64,000 nucleotides of DNA. Origin: Xylogone sp. PMI_703. Taxonomy: Eukaryota; Ascomycota; Leotiomycetes. Made by a program: the position numbers and the translations under genes. Each line of letters opens with the position of its first letter. Position 1 is the first letter of the stretch. The notes beneath the pieces were generated by a model, which ran no database searches, had not been told where the DNA came from, and saw only the letters and a list, made by a program, of their open reading frames with translations. Of this stretch, positions 12,869 through 25,094 are shown one piece after another. The stretch spans positions 682,001 to 746,000 of the forward strand of contig JAJTUQ010000007.1 in assembly GCA_021399445.1 (NCBI GenBank), read 5' to 3'.

Positions 12869-14684
12869 TCATTCAAATGTCAACACCACAAGGCACACAT
12901 TCGTGCATGTCGTTACGCCGCAGCCTACGCCAACGCCGACGATATATTGATGACGATACGCAGAAATTGCACCCCACCTTCCCGCGAGTTCGGTACTGCA
13001 TAGGATTGGAGTTTGGGTGTGCCACGGAGACGTTTCTTTACGCGCGATTTTAAACCAAAATACCAGCTATTTACACTTTGCATTATCTACGGCAGCATAG
13101 AAGCTGCCTCATGTGGATCTGCCACACGTGGAAAGTCCGCCACGGGGCATTTTTCTCTTCAGAGCTATAGTTTCCCTTTGCGGTAGGTGGATATCATAGT
13201 TCTCAGGAGTTTTAAGGCGCTATAAGAACCAATAGATATATTTTGCACCTGCAGCCTTGCCAACTATAACGGCTTCTCGGTTCCTTGTACCGGCGGTGAT
13301 GTCATGTTTCCTCTCACTTAAGAGTCAGTCTCGACCCAGCTCAAAGATGGCCAGATTCTCAATCCCTCAGGGCCGACCCCGCGCTTATGGTTCCCAGCTC
13401 TGGATTTGCCTCGTCTGAAGCCCGCCAGATCGGATCCGATGGCGACCTAAAACCCCACAGATGCAACGTGCCTCGTAGTATTTGGTAACAGTAAAATCCC
13501 CGGATCTTCGGTGTGTCCGTGTGGAAAATACCTGGTAAAGCTTTGTGGAGATGAGGAAGATCATAGCCAGCCAATTGAGAAATTCCAGAATTTCAGCTAC
13601 ATCTGCACGTCGTCCCACAAGATGGCATACCTTGCGAATCCTCTGGCGCCATCGGGGACCCCGGACGGTCGTGTATGCAGCCAGCATCTCCAGAACCAGC
13701 TTCCTAGGACCAATCCCCAGACAATGATCGCACAGCTTGCAGCAACCCCCAAGGTACCGCGCATATGCATCCATGGTGCGTTCATCCTGCTATCCCCAGT
13801 CTTCTTAGCTGTGCCGCCCGGCGGGTCGGGCCTGGAATGTCGTAAGGCGTGGGCGTGTCCACATTTAGCACAATACGTGAGCTGGCTCCTGCCGTTTTTC
13901 GGATTTCGGATATGGATCCCGATGGAATGTTATATTTTCATTCTGGAGTGTGCCGAGGGGTGTGTTGGATCACGTGAGTGGATATTGGGGGCCGAGATTG
14001 GGTTAAAGAGTCTATTTTTGAGAGGATAATATCTTGGAGAGGTCATTATTAGTTGAAAAGTTGAATTTAGAGGAGCTAGAGCCGAGATATAATATGGAGC
14101 TTTCTGCAACGATGGATCTATTATCGCGTCCTATAAATGCATCCGACAGACTACCGGAACCATATCAAATCAAGAAGCAATAGCAGTTTTCCAAAGACCT
14201 TCACCATGAAAAGCGTTTCTAAAAATGGACCCGAAATAGAACAAGTTCCTTAGAGTGCCTCGAGTGCGTGTCATGGAGGTCAGATTACCTTACGTGACTG
14301 GAGTGGTTCATGAACATCATCACTCCTTTTGGGTCCCAAAGTGAAGGCACATGGAGCGTTCTTCTAGTCTCAGGCAGCCAATTGTACTGATCAAGTCTCT
14401 TCCGTAAACGAGTCCTGCAGTAGAACGTTTGTCGTTACTCGAAGCAATCTCAAATATTACCCAACTGGACTGGACTTTGAAGCCTTTCCGCCTCTCCTTC
14501 AGTCAGGTTAGGTACACTCTGATTCTAGTATCACGGAGGTACAAGTATGTACCGTCTACTTAGTTGGTTGTCTCCGTCATAATGCACGTCTATCGAATAC
14601 ATCTTATTTATATGGCCGGCCGTGAACCGTCATTCTCGTGATTCTTCAAATTTCTCCTCCAATGCCTCCACACTTCAGGCGAAC
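12869..14684. other. Spacer between cdc25 and ferritin-like gene
   Basis: About 1.8 kb without a supportable gene. A minus-strand frame at 13385-13774 (129 codons from ATG) and an overlapping plus-strand frame at 13511-14029 show no domain I recognise. Near 14.1-14.25 kb there is a promoter-like arrangement (TATAAA, then CACCATG) leading only to a 15-codon frame. The last few hundred bases presumably hold the promoter of the ferritin-like gene. Confidence 0.5.
14131..14253 (+). other. TATA-like box and orphan 15-codon ORF
   Basis: CTATAAATG at 14131-14139 lies about 70 bp before CACCATG. The ATG at 14206 opens a frame of 15 codons that stops at 14251-14253. The spacing and the Kozak-like context look like a real fungal gene start, but I find no open continuation and no obvious donor. 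It could be a gene remnant, a short peptide, or chance. Confidence 0.2.
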
Positions 14685-15780
14685 ATGTATCTCCTATCAA
14701 TAAAGTTGTTAGTACTTGCAGGTGTTCTCTCAGGTGCTGCTGCTACGGTCCTCAAGAGACAGCAGCAGTCTAACATCACCGCCTACAACTTCACTAGGAC
14801 CGAATATGGAAACCTCTCTGAAGCAAATCTTCTCCAATACGCGTTGACGGTCCGTATACCTCACCTTCTTATTGAGATATTCTGTCCACCAATTCCTAAC
14901 ACGGTATCAGTGGGAGCACCTCCAGGTTGCACTCTACGACAAGGGTCTCGCAGTGTTCAATTCAAGTCCAAATGCGCGAAACATGACTCAATCCTACAAC
15001 CAGCTTCAATACATCGCACGAGATGAACGTATTCATGTCCAGCTCCTCGAGCAAGGCATTACCTCCCTCGGTCATCACCCTGTCTCGCCTTGTAGATACA
15101 ATTTCACAGTCAACTCAACTCAGCAATTCCTCCAGCTGGCTTCACAGCTGGAAGGAGTTGGCGTCAGCGGCTTAATAGGGGCAGCCAGATCGATGAATAA
15201 CAGCCAGTATCTGATAGCAGCAGCGGCCCTCCTAGCCACTGAGGCATCTCATCAGAGCATACTACGCAACTCAATTGGCGAAGTGCCCAGTGCAAATCCA
15301 TTTGGAACACCCCTGGGACCTAACGCAACTTACTCTATCGCAAGGCGGTACATCGAGTCTTGTCCCCCTAATAACACGGCTCTTCCGCTCACCGTGTACC
15401 CACAACTTGCAGTCTTGACGAGCAATACAACGCTGAATACAACCAGGGTGAACCAGACTATTGTCCTTACGCCTGAGAATGGATGCGCTGCGTTGAATGG
15501 GAGTGTGTATGCTACATATCTGAGCGGGTTACAGATCATACCTATTCCAGCTACTGGGGATAGGAACAATCATACTGTTAGAGCAACGGTGCCGCCGGCC
15601 GCATCGGGGCAAAGCTATGTCTTTCTCACGAGGGACAATTCAGGGAACGTCACTGATTCTACCGTTATTGCTGGTCCGGCTATCATTGAGGCGGTTCCGA
15701 GTCCGCCAACGGTGAATCCCTCGTCTCATGCTGTGGGTATACGAGGATATCCGTTTTCGAAACCTCGTTTCAGGGGCTAG
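14685..15780 (+). CDS. Secreted ferritin-like domain protein (Rds1-like)
   Basis: Exons 14685-14849 and 14911-15780 give 344 aa. Residues 1-20 form a hydrophobic signal peptide, followed by a Lys-Arg pair that could be processed. Many N-x-S/T sequons mark a glycoprotein. The helical ferritin-like core follows: ALT-WEHLQVALYDKG across the splice, RDERIHVQLLEQG (E-x-x-H) and ATEASHQSILR (E-x-x-H), the spacing expected for metal-binding helices. Fungal relatives are stress- or sporulation-associated secreted proteins such as Rds1; the reaction, if any, is not known. I see no clear GPI anchor signal. The intron (61 bp) has a weak GTCCGT donor but joins the conserved helix cleanly. The in-frame ATG at 14685 fits the signal peptide; upstream codons in this frame have no ATG. 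Confidence 0.8.
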
Positions 15781-16132
15781 ATCTGTGTGTGGTGATGTTT
15801 CTTTTAAATGGTGGCATTAAGATCATTCTTGATGGTGTAATCACAAATGCAAGTGAAACTGGTGGTAATGTTTAATAAAACCTTAATATAATATATTCTA
15901 GTTCCTATGGAATATCATGCCTCATCCGTCCCTATACGTGAATGACTCTTCTACCCTCATGGTTCATGATAATAAGAGCAAAAGTAGATGACATGAATGG
16001 GGAACTCTAACACTACATTATCATCCCTATATATCCATCCCCATGAATCGTATCAGAATTATGAGAATGCTCGTGTTCTAAACCACCAAAAAGTCCAGTT
16101 CAGTGCATCATTCATGCGAAGCAACATTCCAA
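15781..16132. other. Convergent 3' spacer
   Basis: Short AT-rich spacer between two genes that end toward each other. TTTAATAAAACC near 15872-15883 is a plausible polyadenylation signal for the ferritin-like gene. Nothing else is seen. Confidence 0.5.
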
Positions 16133-18812
16133 TCATGCAACGTAAGTATAAGAACTTCCATCCCGCTCGATGTAGTCTTTCTCAATAAGCTTCTCGATGT
16201 TCTTCTTTATTTCACTCAATTCGACGGCGCCACGGCTCTTGGTCTGGTTAATGACTTCCGCGACCAGGTTCCCATGTGTCATGGATTTTCTACTCTTCAT
16301 GATCCGCACAATCGCCGCTTGAGTCTCGTATTGTCGATCCTGCGCCACACGTTCGTGTGTTTCCTTATTTTCTTCCTTGGTCTCCTTCAGCTGGATTTGG
16401 TTGATTTTGATTCGATACTTGGGATCCCAGAAACCAAGGTTGACAGTGAAAGTATCTGTGGGATTTACATCTCTACCCTTGGGATGTTTCGTAAGGATGC
16501 GGAATTTGGCACATGCGAGGGATTGCAGAGTCCGTTGAAGCTCTGCATCCACTAGACCAGTGGCGGTAGAGATATCTTCATAGGATAAATTTCCTCCGGG
16601 TTCGATGTCGTTGAAGAGCACAAGGACAACCGCTTGGAAAGCGCTTACTAGAAGCTCTTTCTGCCCCTTGTTGAATTCTGCTCTGACGACACTATGTGCC
16701 AGTGCATGTTTCCAAGTCAGCCGTCGGCCGGTGTGCTTATGTTTATAATGCATATCGTATTTTTCAATATGCTTTGCGACCTCGGCCGGCAAGTTCACCT
16801 TCACATCTGGATAGGTCGGCCAAGCAGCCGCAGAAAGTACACTAACTTGGAGATCTAACGTCGTTTTGCTTGTGTTGCTGAGTGACTGCTTGTACGAAAT
16901 CATCTCATCTCTAGCAAGCTCCTGGTCTTTAAACATCTGTTCCAGATTGTGCGTAAAGCTAGACCCACATTCGCTCTTGAGCTTGGTGAGCATATTCCGC
17001 TCAGCATCTTGGCTTGCACTTCTACCCATCAACAATCGTCGTGCGAGATCCTTCTTATAGAAGGCCTCAAAAACATCCTTTCCTTCTATGAAACGGAACA
17101 GTTCAAGACCATTATCTAGTTGCCTGTCAAGTTCTGCATCTTCGTCACCCGTACTCGCTTTCCCTTCTTTCTCAGCAGTGTCCCTATCTATCGCATCGGA
17201 TATTAGAGAGCGTGGCACGGCTTTTAGGCCTCCGCGAAGCAACATATCGATGTATTTTGCAATCATTTCTCCAACCTTCGAATTACCAGTGCCCCAGGCA
17301 GAAGTATTCTTGCGATCATTAATAAAGTTCCCGAATGCTTCTCGGAGGCTATACGTGAAGGCTTCGTCTCTATCAAAAGCGTCTCGTATTATGATATCTA
17401 GAGAGCGCTTGAGCTCAAGCAGCCTCACGATCATCTCGTCACCCTTCTCTTTGTCTCGAATAATAGCTGCTCCAGTCTCTCGGATGTATGCCTCCCATGG
17501 ACGCTTTAAATCATTATGAATATCTGAAAGTTTCAACAGTTCATATAGTGTCTTGAGACTTGGGACCATGTTTGTATCGAGCAGTTTTGAAACCCCTTCG
17601 ATATCTAGGAGGATTTCTGCGCGATCTTTTACAAGGATTCGATAGGCGGAGTCGAGGAGAATTCGTTTTGTTGTGCTATCAAAATTGTATGCATCACATC
17701 GTAGTGTCTCTCTGGTTAATAACTTGTCGCACGCTGCGACATAATCTTTCAGTGGTGTAGAACTATGGTCCTCCGCAAAACGCTCAAAGTATGCCTCAGA
17801 AATATTGATGAATTTCCGCTCAAAGAGGCTGCCATAGATATTGAAGATGTGAAGCATTGAAATAGAAGCTTTAAGCAGACCTGCATCAAAATTATCTGTT
17901 TCACCGGCCCGATCAAACTGAACCAATTCGCACATCCCTGATAACACCCGGCTACCAAGCGGATATTTTTCTGATTCTCTGGTTCCCGAACCAAAAATTA
18001 TTTGGCGAAACTGACTTATGCCCAGGTCTTCCAATTGTGGTAGATCTTTAGAATTGAGCAAATATGATCGATCAAGGTAGCTAAAAATGGATCTGAGAAG
18101 AGTCTGCAGGTCTTAGTTTCAGCTAAGAGCGTATGCGAAGTGGTGGAGCTTACAGATTGTTCACTCCATCTAGTCCAGTACCCAAGAACTGCCCTGACTG
18201 TACTTGTACTATCTGAACCAGCTTCACGAGTTATCACTGGCAAGAGCTGTAATTTCAAGTAGTCATCACAGCGCTGTTTGAAATGTTTGAAGAGAGCTTC
18301 CGCTCGGCCTCGTCGACATATAGCTTCGACCCCTCGACAAAGTACTTCTAGTGGTGAATTGGGCTGTTTTTGATTGAAAATGGATGTTAACGCGGAATCA
18401 AGCTCCGACCATGTTCTCTCGTAGTATTGGTCGGCATCTTTCACTGGAGTCCTCCTGAGATTTTTGATTACCAACCGCTTGGCTCCGGCTTGAGGCTGAA
18501 AATTCGATGGTGCCGTAGTGAGATCTATAACCCCTGGTCGAGGTTTCATCACTATTCCTCGATTCATATCGATTTGCTGACCGAGGGGTGTGGGGATGCC
18601 CGAGGTCTTTGGTCTCTTCAAGAATGGTGACTGCCCAGCCGTGCTTCCTAAACTTGGGGATCAGCTTTCCAACTACAAAGACTAAAGGGCTGCTCATTTA
18701 ACGTACCCTTCGATGCACAATGTACTATCGGCTGGTCTTGAAGCTTCCTCTTACCTACTGGTAACGGTGGGCTAGAAAGATGGTCGACAGAAGACCTCTC
18801 AGAGGGCTGCAT
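16133..18812 (-). CDS. cul4: Cullin-4, scaffold of CRL4 ubiquitin ligase
   Basis: Scaffold of the DDB1-containing E3 ligase. In fungi it acts in DNA repair, replication licensing and heterochromatin formation. Exons (minus strand) 18812-18707, 18647-18154 and 18103-16133 give 856 aa. The N-terminus is disordered. Then KRLVIKNL opens the cullin repeats in the way specific to CUL4. The middle carries the cullin-homology domain that binds the RING partner. The C-terminal winged helix holds the neddylation site, Lys of IMKSRK at about residue 803, and the protein ends in SYTYVA as cullins do. The first two introns (59 and 50 bp) were placed by keeping frame: the first has a GCTGAT-type branch and the second joins WSEQS to TLLRSIFSYL. 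CUL3 also ends in YTYVA, but the N-terminal signature favours CUL4. Confidence 0.92.
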
Positions 18813-19271
18813 CGACGATTAAGACACTCAGCGTACACAAACCTCGGATGTGATTATCAATGTGGTAACATAGAGGTAGGTTGGAGAGTGTAGGATCACT
18901 GGTAGAGATTAATAGTTCTTGTCATATTCTTCTCTAATCTCAGAAAAGATATGTTGTGCAAGAGTGACATTTGCTTTGTCAGTATCTCATACTTGAACGC
19001 TTCGTTGAAGAGGCTCGATGATGTACTGTAGAACATTCGGAGATAAGGATAAGACAATGTAACGGTGTATACGTCACGTGACCCATTTCAATTGCATTGC
19101 ATGGTCTACAAACTCCTCTATGAGCACTCTCATGTATATTCCTTATTCGGAGTTTTTAGTTATACATTACGTTTAGACTGAATGGCATGCAATAATACTA
19201 GAGGTGTCCTCAGTAGAAGCTACCCTAATTCCATTTGTATATATAAACAAGCCTTCTATACAATTGGAAAT
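18813..19271. other. Spacer: cul4 promoter and nup192 3' end
   Basis: About 460 bp, AT-rich, between two minus-strand genes. A TCACGTGA palindrome (E-box type) sits near 19075-19082. No other element is clear. Confidence 0.4.
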
Positions 19272-22200
19272 CTAAGTGAAAACGCTCAAAGATGGTCGCT
19301 TGGTAGTGAGTTGATCCTCAAACTAAAATAGCAAACTTAGAATATTATTCAACAAGGTTAGGTAAGGCTAGAAAGACTTACGTCAATGAACCCAGTAATT
19401 GATATGAGCATTACAAAGGAGTCTGCCAACTCTTCTATACTTTGTTCAGGAGAATCAGAACTGATACCAAGGCCTGCTGATCTCTTGAGAACCCCCAGAA
19501 TAGACAACCGATTCTCGGAAAGAAACTTTCGTCCTTGTTCCAGAGTCTGTTCATTTTGGGGGCCCCGACTTAGAACAACTGTGATGATCACCCTCATTAA
19601 CGCTATGAGTAGATCATAATGCTTTCTAAGGGCATCCACGTCATCAATGTCTAATTTCTGTAAGTAAGTAGGTCACAGGACAGAAAGTTGAGGAGGCCCA
19701 CGTACCAACGCCTAAATCGGGATCTGTAGCAAATAATCCTGAGACTTTGACAGCATTAAAAAGCCCAGAATTTAGGACTGCAGTGGCTCCGGCACGAGTT
19801 TGTGATATTTGGAGAAGCAATGCTAATCTTGCATTGAAGCATGATAATTGTGCATCAACTTCTATCGACCCATTAGCATTAAGTATAGTTTTATGCACAG
19901 ATTTGTGGACATACCTCCACGGGGCGTCTCCTGTAAGTCCCCTGTAATATCCGGGATTGAATTCACAAGCGTACCAACAAAATTCAACCTGGTTAATGAA
20001 TCGGTGATGTATTTTGAATTTTCCAGTTTTCCTAGTTGAACGAGTGAACCTAGAAATAATAGAGCAGCAATTCGGCATGTCTGTTCGCTTGAATAGGCAT
20101 CATCACATATTAGATGAATTAACCGCTCCCCAGCGGCTTTTGTAGCTTGTAGTGCATGCTGTCGGGCATTGCTGTGGGCTTCCCTGGTATCTACAATTCC
20201 TATTAGGTATCTGTATCCGATACTGTATGATATATCACGGGAAGATGAATCTGTTGCCGGAGAATAGATCGCCCTGAGTGATATTTGAAAGAGTTGGAAC
20301 AATCTCTCGCTCAGTAAATCCCCTGTGTCTATTTTGCTTGATGTGCTAGTGTCAACTTCATGACTGAAAACAAGGGCCTTCGCGAGACGTGCTAATTCAA
20401 CGATATCCTGGCCATTTTCAACTGCATTTTCAAGCCTTGGTAAAATTGTCTGAAATGTTTGTAAGGCAAATGTAGCCTTTGTAGAGCCATCAAAGTCATT
20501 GGCTTCAATCATAACAAGCATTAGTTGCACCCAGGCTCTTAGAACCGCCAGTTTGGAGATCACAAGCTCTTTTGCGCGGTTGCTCATTGTAATGTACCCA
20601 ATGAAGTCTCGAGCCTGAGAATCGATAAGGGTGGCATCTTGTGGGTTCTCTAACTGTCTTGTATTTATCAGCTCAGCGCGTCGCAGCGCAAGAAGCTCTT
20701 CAACCTTTTTAAGGCTAAATATGACGAATGTATCTTCTCGCCGCTCAACACATGCGTCAAGGTTGATGTCTTGGAACCATGAAAGCTGAGGTGGTTCAAA
20801 ATTGTGTTCAAATTCAAGTTCCATAAAATCAAAAAAGTCGAAGATTGAAGCGTGCTGAAATTGTTCTCCTTGCCCTGTGGTTGTCGAACCTAATAGTGTC
20901 CTGAAGATACGTTGTTTAAGTGAGGGGGTATGACTCAGTACCACCTGTCGCAGTTCTGCTGCAGCATATTGAAGAACCAGTGCACGTTGTGACAGGGTCC
21001 GTGCTAAAGTAGAAGCACCGTTGGAGAACAAGAATCTATTGTCCGTTATTTCTAGACCGTCCCAAAGCATGCCTGGTTGGATTGTGGGTTGCTTCGAAAA
21101 CATGATAAAAAGAAATTCTGAAGCACGTAGTTCTGCCATGGTGTGTTTCGAGGATAATGGAGATAACCAGAGCTGCTTCAGGATTTGAAGTCCCTTGTAC
21201 TCTAGAGACACTAGCCAGGGAGATACGTTACTGTCTTGAATCACCAATGGTGTCTCAACTGCTAGGTTCAGGATAGCATGGAAAAGGGAGGTTCCAAGGC
21301 TGAAGGCACTGCCGCTATCAATGTCTACAGTGTTATCATTGCATTTCCACCCAAGAAGGAGGTGTGCAATTGTAGGGCTGTTTGGAGAGGTTCGTAGACA
21401 CTCTACCAGAAAGTTGAGTATGTGATCCTTGACTTGATAGACTTGAGAGTTGGCTCCTCCATCTAAATCCACCACTTGCATAATGCTGTGCACAAACGAC
21501 ACAGATATGGCTTCTGCATCATTATTTGCCTCCAGGGCAGCGATGACTTTGTTGCGATTTCCGCGTCTCCCAGTTGCATTTGCTGATAATTTTGGCGATG
21601 CCGACAGTTTTTCAAGAAGTTTTAAGGATACTGTGACGAGTTCTGGATGCCCGGTACCGCAATAGAGACCCAAATCTGCAACGACGAAAAGGTTGTTGAG
21701 AATACCATCTTCAAAAGATGCAAATGCAGAATTTGACACTGGAAGTCGGCGATGGCTTGGCTGTAGCTTGATCAAAGGCCGAACAATATCAAGATACGTA
21801 GGTTGGAGGTCTATAATTAGTGTAATAACGCGTATACTCAGGATGATACACATAATCAATGGGGAGTCAGGGCTGGCATTTCCTACAGCAGTAAGATCTT
21901 GATGAATGGCAGCAAATAAAGCAGCCATAACTTTATCACTGAACATCCACTCCATAACCCTGGAAAATGGATGAAGAAGGACATAGTTGGCAAGATTTGA
22001 TGTCCGAATGGCCGCGTCTACAGCGACCTTTGACTGATTTCCAAATATTAGTAGGTCCTCATTGAAGGACTCGAGGCAAGTGATTATAAAGTTCAAGCAG
22101 CTAAGCTGTAGGAGTCGTAATTGAACAGGTTCATGAATTTCGGGAGAGCGGGATCCAAATATTTGACCCACAGCAAAGTCAACATATGGATCGATACCAG

Positions 22201-24625
22201 GCATGCGACTAGATGAGCCCAAACTTTCCGGGAATGGTAGAGCATCATAGAGACCCGCTTCATCTTCATAAGGTGCCACTAAAGCGTTGAGAAGTTGAAT
22301 GAACGAATTTGGCTCCTCGAAACCTGCACTGATGGCCATGAATATACCCTCCATTTGGTAGTGCGAGCTTGTGGTAGCGGATGCTGCGGTTTTTGGAATG
22401 CTAGACTGAGGAGCATACCCTCCCGAAATCCAAATATCAAGAGACGTCCATATATGTTCCCCTTCCATTTTCGTTTTATGGCTTAGAAGGGACCGTAACG
22501 TATTGAAGGCGCAAGCTCTGAGACGGGGAAGAATAGAACTACTAGCTAATTGGAAAAGTAGATCTGTTAAATGAAATGTAGGGTGTTGTAGCATGAATTG
22601 CTTTGCCACTCCACTCTCTGAACCGAGCCGACTTATCAGGCGTAGGTAGCATTCAAGCATCATTGCTGATTCTGGTTCAGCCTCAACTTGGTCGTTCGAG
22701 GGCTTCCCAGCGTGATAGGGCTGAGCTTGAGACAACGCAGGACGATCTCTAATTCTATTGGAAAAGAATGTGAGCTCATTAAATATCTGTTTCCAGGTGA
22801 GAGAATGACTCCGTCTCATTTTACCAGATGACGGTGTACTTTCGTCTAATAAAAATTCATGAGCAGCAGTCGCACATTCTTCATCTTCTGAAATCGCTTG
22901 AAGCATCTCACAGAAGGCGCTTACAAGTGGAGTTGATGCTCTTCGTGAAGCCCAATTCATAAACCCCATTAATGCTCCATCTGGAACATCCCAGAAGCCT
23001 TCCATGGCTGCTTTTGGACGGCCTTCAAATGCGTAAGATATGATGACCATGAATCTCTCCAGATCTAGATCATGTTCATGTACTTGACTTAGTTGACGCT
23101 GCTCGTCTTCGTCTGTTCTCAGCTTCCTCAACACATCAGGCAAGTTCGTAATGAATCCCTCGATAAAAATCTCTAACTGGTCCATAAGAATGCCCTGAAA
23201 GACAGTGGAGAATGGAACTGAGTCTGATAAAAGGGGAGGAGCCTTGCGTTGTAACCACTGGCGTAGACCATGGCGAGCTGGGTCGTGCCACTCACTTGAT
23301 TTGACATCAGCAGAAATAGATAAAATAAAATCAAACGCTCCATCCTTGAGTGCATCCGCAAATTGTTTGGAACAATTCTTGCTTTCTAAGAGGCATAATA
23401 TTAGCTATTTGTAGTGTGTAAGATAGTATTACGTTTGGCAAACCTTCGGATACATCAATGTTTGTCGCGGCACTTCCGTCATAGTTCTCACCATACCAGC
23501 CGGAATACTCTGCAATCCACCATGCGCGAATAGCTGCATGGACGTAGGACAATGTCCAAGGTTGTTGATCTGTTTGATGGAGAACTTTTCCATTCAAAGC
23601 TCGAGCATCGTCAATAGAGCCATTTCCCTCCGGGGATCCGAACTGAGTAATATAAGAACCCAGGGCAGGAAAATAGTGCACTAAACAGTGTTAGGTTTAT
23701 GATTGAATATTAACAATAGGCACAAATGTAGCATGGCAATCACTAGTGAAAAAGGCAAATGACCAGCTCTGCCGGAAGTTGTACTTACATAGGAGATTAT
23801 CATACTTATCCGCTTTCCTAATTGTATTGAGAATCATTTCGAAATCGGCTGAGGTTGAATGATTTTTCTTTATAAGGTAGAATAGTATAATGGCAAGAGT
23901 CTCATGCTGCTGGACGAGACTAACTCGCTGATATTCTATTGTCTCCAGAAACTCTGGTTTCTGTTTGTCCCCTAGAATCGATGCACTATTCAGTTTGTCC
24001 CCTAGATCCTGCAGCCATAGCTTGATATCTCCCATGCTAGCTATGCATTTCTGAGTAAATTTCAATGAGTTTCCAGACTTCTCACGCGGCTGTACAACCG
24101 CATCCATAACGATTTCAAAAACCTCACTCGTCGCCTCATCCTTATTGACGTCTGCCGACTGTTGAAATATTAGACGCAGGCAATCTAATATATATTTGCG
24201 GCGCTGATGAAATCGAATTATGGAGCACTCTAGAACAGATCTCCCAAGCGTAGTAGAATCATTCTGGGCCTCCAAAAATATCTGGGCTGCAGCCAACTCA
24301 TCCAGATTCAATACGTCAGCCAACTGTAATGCTCCTTGCTGGAAATCTTCATTAATCTCGTATTCAACGCCGGCTAATTGTATCTTTCCTGAACCAGACC
24401 GTCAGTTCTGTATTCACATACTATAAGGTTGAGATTAATACCGCTTGTTAAGCTTTTGCGACTCTGCTCATTACGAGAGCTCTTATCCAGTAGTCCTCGA
24501 AACTCTTCAATGCGCGCCTCAAGCTCCGCTAATAACCTCTCGAGATTTGGTAATTCAGATTCTGATAATGCAACAAGATCAGCGTGCAAGAGCTGAAGGC
24601 TCTCATAGCTATCTAGCTCAGACAT
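19272..24625 (-). CDS. nup192: Nucleoporin Nup192 (Nup205 orthologue)
   Basis: Large alpha-solenoid of the nuclear-pore inner ring, binding Nic96 and Nup53-type linkers. Seven exons on the minus strand, 24625-24442, 24388-23789, 23680-23444, 23385-19915, 19861-19706, 19650-19382 and 19322-19272, give 1655 aa, the usual length. The N-terminus (SYESLQLLHADLVALSE) and the run AIRAWWIAEYSGWY...DGAFDFILS are diagnostic, as is the C-terminal LALLLQISQTRAGA. Introns are 53-108 bp. One has an unusual GTTTGC donor (at 23443); it is required to restore EESKNCSKQFADALKDG and has a good CTAAT branch. The short last exon codes for 16 residues. The promoter is shared with the divergent TEL1. Confidence 0.92.
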
Positions 24626-25094
24626 GGTAAAAGTAATTTTGCCGGAAACATAAAGTCCATAGAAAATGGACCGTAATTAGATATATGAGCCCTACTGTAG
24701 CTCTATTGGTGTGGTATCATTTTGATTGCATTCAGAAGTTCCACAAAAAGCTGGTGGTACGAAACTGAGAACGAAAAGCGATGTTGACTTTTTGAAGCTT
24801 GTACGCGAATCGCGTTCGGGTGCCACACGAACCTCTGTACGGGTACAGTACAGGTTACAGCAACGTCATTATTAGCATGCGAAAACGCATACTTGCACCT
24901 ATGCTCTGCTAGGATATCGGACTGTACCTTTGATTCCTGGTGCTACGACCTTGTCAATTCTACCGTACTTCAGAAATGGTGTTCTGTCGACTTCTGATCT
25001 TGCGCGCCTGCCTTCTGACAAGACGTTCATAATCTGAGTTAACGATGCCCGTCTGCTCACCTAAAAGTAGTCAATTTCTCCGAGTATCTACATA
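24626..25094. promoter_or_regulatory. Divergent promoter, nup192 / tel1
   Basis: 469 bp between two start codons pointing apart, so it must hold both promoters. It contains a CTGTACGGGTACAGTACAGG element at 24835-24854, a member of the GTAC palindrome family. No clear TATA box is seen. Confidence 0.5.
24835..24860. repeat. GTACAGTAC-family element
   Basis: CTGTACGGGTACAGTACAGG, then TTACAG. It carries two overlapping inverted-repeat halves (CTGTAC..GTACAG). It lies in the nup192/tel1 divergent promoter. Confidence 0.5.

Noticed and set aside
23413..23443. A 28-bp NUP192 intron using the GTAATA donor
   Set aside because: Shorter than a workable spliceosomal intron; the 58-bp alternative with a CTAAT branch restores the conserved sequence.
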